DNA of 64,000 nt from Hirundichthys speculiger. Taxonomy: Eukaryota; Chordata; Actinopteri; Beloniformes; Exocoetidae. The notes beneath the pieces are model-generated. The model did no database searches, had not been told where the DNA came from, and was given only the letters and a program-made list of their open reading frames with translations. Every line of letters starts with the position of its first letter. The first letter of the stretch is position 1. The DNA lies in assembly GCA_018398805.1 (NCBI GenBank), contig JAGFBZ010000001.1, positions 538,831-602,830 on the forward strand, given 5' to 3'. Position numbers and translations under genes: made by a program. Shown here in pieces: positions 54,723 to 64,000 of this stretch.

Positions 54723-55670
54723 TTCCTTATTCTATCCTCTGCCTCTGTCACTTGTTACCTACCCTGTAACAGACCTGCTGTGTAATTTTGATCTTAAATT
54801 CTCCTTTTTTTTTCCACATGTTTCAAACCTTTCAGCTTTTTCAGATCTGAACTGGAATCAAGCTTCCTTGTCAGGTAAAATTGTCCTGCTGTGGGGTTTT
54901 TCAGAGTAATCTGGATGGACAGAAGATAACAGATGGCTGGTGAAAAGTTTCTTTCAGGATGAGATGTTTTCTACGCTCCAGTGTGAATAAATTCTGGGTT
55001 TATGGGATTGTTGCGTTGTTTCTATGTTCATCTTTACCTCCTTCCAGCTGCTGCTTCTGCAGCGACGCTGCTTCATTTGTTTGTTAACTTTTCTTTCATT
55101 AGCTCAGCTCTTGCTGACACTGTTTCCCTCTCTCTGCCTCACTCCTTCACTTAAACTCCTTATCTTTGTCCTCAGCATGTTTAACTGGAATTATTGCTCT
55201 GCTCTTCTGGAAGGCAGCTTTGTTGAAACCATAAATCTAATTAAAATCAGCTGAAGATGCTGCTTTTTCATCGTTTTTTTCCTCCACAGTGTGGAAGCTG
55301 CTAATAAAGTGCATCTGAGCTGACAGCAGGTCAGGACACCCCGTCCCTGCGTCTGCATGTGTGTGAGTCTCTAATTAGAGCGCAGCTCTGCTCAGCCACT
55401 CTGAGAATCAGATTATGATAATTTGAGCCCAAACACAAACAGTGAAATCAAAGCTGCAGACTTGTCCGTGAGCTCCACACTAATCTGCTCTAACGCTCAC
55501 TCTCTGACGCTAAAGCTCCTGGCTGTGGAGAACTCCAGATACGAGGTTCACGTATGGACCAGAGTCTCTGCCACGCAGGACCTGAACCTCTCCAGGTCTG
55601 GACCTTTGATCCACACACAACCTTCCAGTGATGGAGGTGGTGAGGACATGATGGCAGTGTAGGAGTGACC
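54723..55670. other. unassigned sequence, no feature seen
   Basis: No recognised gene or transposon. Confidence 0.35.
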
Positions 55671-56495
55671 CAACATCCTCAGACATCCTCAGACCTCGTC
55701 AGACCTCCTCAAACCTGATCAGACCTCATCAAATCTCCTCAAACTTCCTCAGACCTTGTCAGACCTCATCAAACCTCCTCAGACCTCCTCAGACCTCATC
55801 TAATCTCCTCAAACTTCCTCAGACCTCGTCAGACCTCCTCAAACCTCCTCAGACCTCCTCAAATCTCCTCAGACCTCCTCAAACCTACTCAGACCTCCTC
55901 AAATCTCCTCAGACCTCCTCAGACCTCCTTAAACCTCCTCAGCCCTCATCAAACCTCCTCAGCCCTCCCTTAGACTTCTTTAGAAATCCACAAACCTCCC
56001 CAGACCCCCTTAGACATCATCAGACCTCCACAGACCTCCTCAAACCTCCTCAGACCTCATCAAACCTCCTCAGCCCTCATCAAACCTCCTCAAACCTCCT
56101 CAGACCTCCTCAGACCTCCTCAAACCTCCTCACCCCTTGCTCAGACTTCCTCAGACATCCACAAACCTATCCAGACCTCCGCAGACGCTCTAAGACATCC
56201 TCAGACCTCCACAAACCTTCCCAAACCTCCTCAGACCTCCCCAAACCTCCTCAGCCCTCACTCAGACTTCCTCAGATATCCACAAACCTCTCCAGACCTC
56301 CCCCTCAAACCTCCACAGACCTCATCAAACCTCTTCAGACCTCCTCATAATTTCTCAAACCTTATCAGACCTCCTCAAACCTCCCCAGATACCTCCTCAG
56401 ACATCCTCAGACATCCTCAAATCTCCCCAGACCTCCTCAGACATCCTCAAACCTCCTCAAATCTCCTCAGACATCTTCAGACCTCCTCAGACTTT
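55671..56495. repeat. 10-bp minisatellite (CAGACCTCCT)n, about 80 copies
   Basis: Tandem decamers CAGACCTCCT / CAAACCTCCT with many single-base variants, largely in 10-bp register. A few interruptions are repeated (for example cctcagccctcactcagacttc), indicating segmental duplications inside the array. No open frame of note. Confidence 0.95.
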
Positions 56496-57757
56496 CTTAC
56501 CAACTACACCCTCTGCTGTGCCTCCTCTGGTCAAGATAGCATCTTCACTGTCTCTGAGGGGTTTAGCTCCAGGTTGTTCTCAGTGGACCACGTCACCAAA
56601 CGGTCCAACACCAAGCTGAAGTTATCAGGCTTCACCCCCAAACCCTTCTAGGCCAACCCGGAGCCAGCCACAGCTCTGTTAGCAGCCCAGCAGGCCACAT
56701 CAGCTCTAAAATCAGAACCATTGTGTTCTGTTGGGTCCAGAAGTCAAGTCAAGACAACAACCTGGCTGAAGTGATGACACCGACCCACTGGCTACAGCCA
56801 GCTGTCCATCAAAACATCACACCTCCAATGGAGGCTCCCTGAGGACTGTGACATTGTTCTAGTTTTATCCACTAGGTGGCAGTGACGTGTTGCATTTGGG
56901 GCTTTTTGCAGACACGACCACTTCCAGTAAAGGAAGCAACAAACCAAATCAACACGGATCATTGACGTTACATCGTCTTCAGCCTTGGAACTGCCCTGGT
57001 GGACTGTCGTGATGCTGCAGAGGCCACCACATGGATCCAGCTCATCTGCCCTGCATGGCTGACATGACGTCGGTCATTAGCTTCATTCCTGACCGTTTCC
57101 AGGCTTGTTTGTCCATCTCTGGACCGACCAGGGTTGGATGGAGTCACCTCCTGCCAAAACGGTGTCACCCAAACTACTCTTTAGAAACCTGTCGATGATG
57201 TCACAGAGACTCTGTCCAGTTCTTTGTATACGGTCTTCGTGGTCCTGGACTAGTGTGATGGCCGTCCGGCCCGCTGGCTCCGACATTTCATCCGTTCTTC
57301 TCTGACAGGTCAGGGTGTTTCACAGCTGGGTCCATGCAGATCTCAATGAAGTTGACCTTTTCTTCTGAGGTCAACTGATTTTTAAATTTTCACAGAAAAA
57401 AGAAACTTGCGTTATTGACTGTGTGCTGATTTTTCTTCAGTTAGGTGAAGGTCTTCTCATGAAAACAGAAAATAACGGTGGATCTGAAACAGAGCACGTC
57501 CTCTGCCTTGATGGATTTCATTTGTGTGTTTTATCGGACGCTCTGTCTGGATAATTATTCCTGCTAACGAGCTCTGAGAGTTTGAAACTTAAGGGATGTT
57601 TAATTCATGGTGTCTCCGAGGTCCGACAGAGGCTCCCGCTCCTCTGTCAGCCAATTGTGTGGCTGGGATCGGCCTGGGGGCGGGGCTGGCGTGAAGAGAG
57701 TGGACAGCAGAATGAAACTCTGATAGAGGAGTGGTCCTGCAGGGACCAGGCACCCCG
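56496..57757. other. unassigned sequence, no feature seen
   Basis: Several frames up to 76 codons, none recognisable. Confidence 0.35.
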
Positions 57758-58325
57758 AGACCAGTCAGACCAGTCGGACCAGTCAGACCTGTCAAACAGC
57801 TGGACCAGTTAAACAGTCGGACCTGTCGGACCAGACAGACCAGTCAGTCAGTCGGAGCAGTCGGACCAGTCAGACAGTCAGACCAGTCGGACAGTCGAAC
57901 CTGTCGGACCATTTAAATAGTCTGACCAGTCAGACAGTCGGAGCAGTCGGACCTGTCAGATCAGTCAGACAGTCGAACCTGTCGGACCAGTCAGACAGTC
58001 GGACCAGTCAGACCAGTCATACGGTCTGACCTGTCGGACAGTCGGACCAGTCAGACCAGTCGGACCTGTCAGACAGTCGGACCAGTCGGACCTGTTGGAC
58101 AGTCGGACCAGTCGGACTTGTCAGATCAGTCAGACAGTCGAACCTGTCGGACCAGTCAGACAGTCGGACCAGTTGGAACAGTTGGACCAGTCGGAACAGT
58201 CGGACCAGTCGGACCAGTTGGAACAGTCGGACCAGTCAGACCAGGCGGAACAGTCAGACATTTGGACCAGTCGGACCAGTCAGACCAGTCAGACAGTCGG
58301 ACCAGTCGGACCAGTCAAACCCGGA
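57758..58325. repeat. 9-bp minisatellite (GGACCAGTC)n
   Basis: Tandem nonamers of the GACCAGTCG/GACCAGTCA type with frequent shortened gacagtcg units. The three-codon period yields an SDQ tripeptide repeat on the plus strand, an artefact of the repeat. Confidence 0.95.
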
Positions 58326-58893
58326 GCGAAGGATCGTCGTGGAGTTTAGGCTCAGACAGTTTTGAGGTCCACAGCTCCATCTTGGTTTTTCCAAACAGAA
58401 CCTCAGAGTTCTGGAAATGCTGCTGAGCCACTGACCCACAGAGACGTGTTTCCTCCTCAGCAGCTCAGCGCTGACGTATTCAGACTCAGTCTGTCTGGGA
58501 GCTGATTGGCTGAGCTGCAGGACCACGTGGCCCCGCCCACACGGACGCTCAGGTGTCGCCTGGTTCCGTTCAGGCTGAAAGTATTGGGCTCCTGAAACCA
58601 GACGGCGTCTCCTCTGGGTGACTTTAATGAGCCTCTGCTGAGATGCTGGGTGGCGCTCCTCTGATGGAGGCTCAGTAACGCAGGACTGAGAAAAGGCCCA
58701 AACCACTCAGCTAGAGATAATCCTGCTGAACACAAATAACAGATCCTTCTGATTCTCTGATGTTTACTCTGACTCTTCTTTCTCTACTGACAGGATGAAG
58801 CTGAGGCGTCTCACTGACCAGAACCAGACTGGAGCAGACGACCACCGAGGAAGAGGAGGTCACCCTCCAGGAAAAGATCCTTCTAAACAAGAT
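58326..58893. other. unassigned sequence, no feature seen
   Basis: A 150-codon minus-strand frame (58706-58254) overlaps the minisatellite edge. No motif was recognised. Confidence 0.3.
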
Positions 58894-58919
58894 CCCCCCC
58901 CCCCCCCCCCCCCCCCCCC
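58894..58919. repeat. poly-C run of 26
   Basis: An uninterrupted C homopolymer. Comparable runs occur at 685-709 (25) and 61497-61513 (17). Confidence 0.95.
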
Positions 58920-59503
58920 ATGGCTTCTGAACATGAGCGTATGTTTGGATCTCAGTTGATGGGCATTTCTCATATCTGGGCTTCAGACTGAGCTCCTCAA
59001 AGTGTCAGGATGCTGACAGACGGAGACTCTGGTTGTCATAGAGACGCCAACCATGAAGCTGTGATGGACTCCTGATGGAAGTTTCTCAGATAAGAGAGAC
59101 GATGCTGTTGTCTGCAGCTTTCCTGAAGAGAGAAATGCATTCATATTTTTTCTTCTTTCTCTGTGGCATCAAACCATTTTCAGCTCTCCTCTGGAATATT
59201 CTGTTAGACAGAAGATGCAGCAATAAATATCTGCATTGAGTCCTGGTTGTGCAGAAAAGACAAGAATCTGCTTTGGTTCTTCTCTCCAGCCTCAGGTCTC
59301 ACCTGAGGGAACATTTCTGGAGAGGAACACTTGCCAGTGCCGCTCCCTTGGCTGGATTCACAACTCAGTTTGTGCACTTGTACCTGACAGGAGTTATGTG
59401 AAACTGAGGAAGCGTGAAGGAGGTGAAGGATTCTTCCTGCTCAAGTAAAAGCTGCTGGGACTGCTGTCAGATCTTGGCTGAAGATCTTTCACTGCTCTGA
59501 CTC
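58920..59503. other. unassigned sequence, no feature seen
   Basis: No recognisable feature before the tetranucleotide array. Confidence 0.35.
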
Positions 59504-60893
59504 TGGATGGATGGATGGATGGATGGATGGATGGATGGATGGGTGGATGGATAAATGGATGGATGGATGGATGGGTGGATAGATGGACAGATGGATGGAT
59601 GGATGGATGGATGGATGGATGGATGGATAGCCAGGTGGGTGGATGGTTGGATGGATGAATGGATGAGTGGATGGATGGATAGATGGATGGGTGGATGGAT
59701 GGATGGATGGATGGATGGATGGATGGATGGATGATGGATGGATGGATGGATGGATGGATGGATGGATGGATGGATGGATGATGGATGGATGGATGGATGG
59801 ATGGATGATGGTGGATGGATGATGGATGGATGGATGGATGGATGGATGGTTGGATGGATGGATGGATGGATGGATGGATGGATGGCCAGGTGGGTGGATG
59901 GTTGGATGAATGGATGAGTGGATGGATGGATAGATTGATGGGTGGATGGATGGATGGATGGATGGATGGATGGATGGATGGATGGCCAGGTGGGTGGATG
60001 GTTGGATGGATGAATGGATGAGTGGATGGATGGATAGATGGATGGGTGGATGGATGGATGGCTGGATGGATTGGATGGATGGCTGGATGGATGGATGGCT
60101 GGATGGATGATGGTGGATGATGGATGATGGATGCTGGATGGATGGATGGTGGATGGATGGATTGGATGGATGGATGGATGGGGATGGATGGATGGCTGGA
60201 TGGATGGATAGGATGGATGGATGGGTGGATGGCTGGATGATGGGATGGATAGATGGGATGGGTGGGATGAGTGATGATGGGTGGGTGGGTGGATGGATGG
60301 ATGGATGGATGAATGGATGAGTGGATGGATGGATGGATGGATGGATGGATGGACAGATGGATGGATAGATGGGTGGGTGGGGTGGATGGATGGATGGATG
60401 GATGGATGGATGGATGGATGGATGCCGGGTGGTGGGGATGGATGGATGGATGAGTGGATGGATGGATGATGGATGAGTGGATGATGGATGGATGGATGGA
60501 TGGATGGATGGATGGATGGATGGATGGATGGATGGATGGATGGATGATGGATGGATGGAGTGGATGGATGGATGGATGGATGGATGGATGGATGGATGGA
60601 TGGATGGATGGATGGATGGATGGATGGATGGATGGATGGATGATGGATGGATGGATGGATGGATGGATGGATGGATGGATGGATGGATGGATGGATGGAT
60701 GGATGGATGGATGGATGGATGGATGGATGGATGGATGGATGGATGGATGGATGGATGGATGGATGGATGGATGGATGGAATGGATGGATGGATGGATGGA
60801 TGGATGGATGGATTGATGGATGGAGGGATTGATGGATGGATGGATGGATGGATGGATGGATGGATGGATGGATGGATGGATGGATGAATGGAT
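59504..60893. repeat. 1.4-kb (TGGA)n microsatellite array
   Basis: About 345 tetranucleotide units with scattered variants. A longer block containing gccaggtgggtggatggttgg recurs at about 59630, 59883 and 59984, showing internal duplication, while 60480-60780 is nearly pure. The unit encodes IHPS (minus) or MDGW (plus) in all frames, explaining the open frames up to 552 codons. The fish LINE family at 3018-4209 ends in the same tetranucleotide, so LINE tails could seed such arrays. Confidence 0.97.
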
Positions 60894-62425
60894 AGAGTCA
60901 GCTCCCTCCAACATGGTGCCTTGTAGAATAAGACGCTTCATCACAGACTGTATAAGAGGAACTGGACAAACCACCTGTAACGTCACCCGCAGGTTTTCTG
61001 CAGAGTTGTTTTCAAGCCTCTTTTCCTCGTACTCCATCACACCATGGAGCAAAAGGGGCGGGACAAGCAGAGCTGAGAGGTTGGCTGGGACACGCCCCCC
61101 TTACGTCACTCACAGCTAGCTGTTTTAGCTCGACTGGCTTAGCTTATCTTAACCCACAGTGCTAACTGAGCTTCAGGAACAGGTGCTGCCAGAGCTGAAA
61201 GGAGGTCCAGCAGAGCTCTTCTGGGACCCGCCGGTCGATCAGCTGACCACTTGCCACAGACTCGATGCATAATTGTAGCGTTAAACTGCTCCACAGCGCC
61301 TCTGGTGGGACTAACTTTACATTATTTTACATGCATACTGATCATACGTGTCCAAACATCCTCTCAGCTGTCGGCACTGAAGCATCATCTGAAACAGGTG
61401 CTGCCAGAGCTGAAAGGAGGTCCAGCAGCGCTCTGCTCTTCAGCTCCTCTGGATCCTTCCCTGAACCCATGAACATCCACTAATCAGCCTTTCATTCCCC
61501 CCCCCCCCCCCCCACTTCTGTCTGTGAGCAGCAGGAGAGAAAACGTCAGGCTTCATCACACGTCCCACAGCAGTTTCCTGCAATCAAACCTCTGAACTCT
61601 GTGATTGGATGAACGGCTCAGCGGTGAGCCGTTCGGCGTCTCTGCTGCTGCTGAGGGACGTTTTCACACCTGCAGCTGCATCCTGAGCAGGAACTCACCT
61701 GCTCTCAGTCACCTGAGTCTGACGGGAACCTGGACGCTGGCTGAATCTGAGATGAGCAGCAGATTTCCTGCGAGCACTGGAGGGAGCAGAGAGAGCGTGA
61801 CCGTGTTTCTGACGAGTTCAAACGTCTGAAAACAGAACATCAGCTCTGCTGTCCAGATGTGAGGCTTCTTTCATTTAACCACAACAGTGAACAACACTTT
61901 TCTGAATCGCAGAGCTTCTTTACTAGTTTATGTGTGGTCTGGCTGCAACTTCAAAGCTTTCATTTCATCGACATATCAGAGTGGTTGTTCTAACAGCGGA
62001 GTCCAGGGACTCCCAGGGTTCTCCAAGGAGCCCCGGGAGTCTCCCAGTGAGGCTCCTGTCGTTTTCACGGGTCTTCTCCGCTGGGGAAACCTGTGGATCT
62101 GAAGACGTGTTTCATACAAGATGATTTCCTTTCTGAGGTCGAGTTTCAGCAGTCGTCCATCCTTCAGTCATTCCTCCAAAGACTTGGACCTCCACGGCCT
62201 TCAAAGGTCAGAAAGAGGATTAACACCCGGAGGGAAAAAGAATTTAAGTTCATGTAAAAGCAAACATCAGCAGGTGTTGGAGCTCATTAGAGGTTAGGAT
62301 GATTAGAAGACAGCAGACGTTATGACTCTGAAGTCATTTAGAGCTGAGAAGAACTGAGTTCATAGAGCTGATTAAAACTGCAGGATGTGTCACAGCCAGT
62401 GTAGTTTCACCGCCAGGACATCAGA
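60894..62425. other. unassigned 1.5-kb stretch
   Basis: Contains a local duplication: acaggtgctgccagagctgaaaggaggtccagcag is present at about 61180-61215 and again at about 61395-61429. A poly-C run lies at 61497-61513. No gene recognised. Confidence 0.45.
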
Positions 62426-62937
62426 GGAGCTCTGGAGTTCTGGAGCTCTGGAGCTCTGGAGCTCTGGAGCTCTGGAGTTCTGGAGCTCAGGACCTCTGGA
62501 GCTCTGGAGTTCTGGAGCTCTGGAGCTCTGGAGCTGTGGAGCTCTGGAGCTGTGGAGTTCTGGAACTGTGGAGTTCTGGAGGTCTGGAGCTGTGGAGCTG
62601 TGGATCTCTGTAGCTTTGGAGCTGTGGAGATCAGGAGCTCTGTAGCTCTGGAGCTGTGGTGCTGTGGAGCTCTGGGGCTCTAGAGCGCTGGAGTTGTGGA
62701 GATCTGGAGGTCTGGAGCTGTGGAGCTGTGGAGTTGTGGAGCTCTGGAGCTCTAGAGCTCTGGAGTTCTGGAGGTCTGGAGCTTTGGAGCTGTGGAGTTG
62801 TGGAGCTCTGTAGTTCTGGATTTCTGGAGCTCTAGAGCTCTGGAGGTCTGGAGCTCTGGAGCTGTGGTTTTCTGGAGCTCTGAAGCTCTGTAGTTCTGTA
62901 GCTCTGGAGCTGTGGAGTTCTGGAGCTGTGGAGTTGG
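62426..62937. repeat. 9-bp minisatellite (TCTGGAGCT)n
   Basis: Tandem nonamers TCTGGAGCT with variants TGTGGAGCT, TCTGGAGTT and TCTGGAGGT. The GAGCTC junction between units is self-complementary, so single strands can fold on themselves. Three-codon periodicity gives a Glu-Leu-Trp-Ser-type frame that is not a gene. Confidence 0.95.
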
Positions 62938-64000
62938 ACGGTGACTGTGATGCAGTGAAGATGTTTGCGTCAGCACCATCTCAACCTGATTTTGACCCAA
63001 CAGCCACAGTGACTGGTGAAGATCTGATGACTCAGAGACCTCCATCACCAGCTCTGCCCTGGTCAGGGAAACATCTCAGAGTAAAAGATGGAAAACTAAC
63101 TTTTCCTCCTGATTATCGTCATCTGTGTTTGATGCTTTTTCATGAACTCCTGTTTTGTGTTGGTTTTCTTGTGAAAGTGTATTTCTAATGGATACATCTG
63201 GTTTAGTCTGGTTTCTGTCCCAATACTCCCCTTGCTAGTCCATCTGTTGTGGGTTTCTTTCTTTTCCCAGCATCCTTCAGTTCTGCTCTCCTCTGTTTCT
63301 TTGGTACTACTGAGTGAAGTTTCAGTTTTACATGTTTCAATTCACACTAATCCTGACGTTTCCATGAAAAGTAAACCACATTTAAAAAAAAAAAAAAAAC
63401 AATTAGAGCATTTTGCATATTTTATGTCATTAATCAGATTTTGAGTTTGACTTCCTTTATTCACGGTGAGCGTGGCGTCATCACTGATTATCTCTTTGTG
63501 ATTTAATCAGCGTTAAACACACATGTTGAACACACGTTCGGGTCGTGTTTGCAAAGAGAAACATCCGCCCCGTCCTGCTGTCGTCTCCGTCCCCTGGCGT
63601 GATCTCCGTCTGCGCGGCATCTGCACGACAGTCTGACATCCTTCAGCCTGGCGCTCAGCCGTCGCAGCCGTTTCACGCTTTATTACGGCGGTGACAGTGA
63701 CGAGCCATCGGCAGCCCCTCACACGAGGAGAGTTGATTACGGTGAACGCTTACAGGACGTGTCTGCTTCAGTCTGGTCTCAACGTGACAGCTTCAATGAA
63801 ACCTTCAGATCTCTGAGGGTCACAGGTCCGAGTCCTGATGGAGTCATGTGACCTTCTGGAGACAGATTGGACAGGTTGGACTCTTTTTATTCTTCCAGAT
63901 GTCCATCTGTGAACACCAATTAAAGCATTGTTGCCTTTTTTCAGCCTGTCATATTTTCTTTTAATGTGGCTTTACATGTTCCATATGTGGTCACCATGAG
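62938..64000. other. unassigned; GC-rich block at 63530-63740
   Basis: No gene or transposon recognised. 63530-63740 is CpG-rich and free of repeats. Confidence 0.35.

Noticed and set aside
57731..58426. Ser-Asp-Gln repeat frames
   Set aside because: Product of the 9-bp minisatellite and its three-codon period.
59394..61052. A 552-codon minus-strand frame rich in IHPS
   Set aside because: It is the translation of the (TGGA)n microsatellite, which is open in every frame.

Overview
This window looks like teleost fish chromosomal DNA, most likely from a percomorph-type genome, but the species is not determinable from sequence alone. The evidence is the mobile-element mix: Tc1-like transposase relics, several hAT copies with 8-bp target duplications, fish-type non-LTR retrotransposons, an L1-type ORF1, solo LTRs, palindromic MITEs, and three vertebrate tRNA-Glu genes. 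I found no host protein-coding gene, on either strand, that I can defend. The long open frames lie inside tandem repeats whose unit happens to lack stop codons. The window therefore reads as intergenic or large-intron sequence.

Layout. 0-9.4 kb is a transposon graveyard. It holds a hAT with internal fold-back repeats (425-1757), a minus-strand LINE interrupted by another insertion (3018-4970), a probable endogenous-retrovirus end (5693-6217), and a Tc1-like/LINE chimera split by a second hAT (7118-9350). 10.8-18.4 kb is a 7.6-kb array of a 13-bp unit, followed by an AT-rich stretch of degenerate ~195-bp repeats and, 1.3 kb further on, an interstitial telomere-like tract. 19-28 kb holds Tc1 and LINE fragments. 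28-41 kb holds three more hAT elements or ends, a LINE fragment, three solo LTRs and a hAT MITE. 43-50 kb has a hAT remnant, a 33-bp minisatellite, a third Tc1/LINE chimera and three tRNA-Glu(TTC) genes on the minus strand. 50-54 kb has MITEs, a broken L1 ORF1 and a LINE 3' end. 54-63 kb is dominated by low-complexity and tandem arrays with 5-, 10-, 9-, 4- and 9-bp units.

How things relate. The most informative pattern is that three separate loci (7118-9350, 24250-25870, 46290-46745) share one composite architecture: a reverse-transcriptase segment sits at the same place in, and on the same strand as, a Tc1-like transposase relic. One of them was later hit by a hAT with a perfect 8-bp duplication, and the other two supply the natural empty site. 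The only genes likely to be functional are the three tRNA-Glu copies. Several GC-rich, repeat-free islands (for example 32.4-32.6 and 41.6-41.9 kb) are candidates for conserved regulatory DNA, but that needs alignment to other fish.
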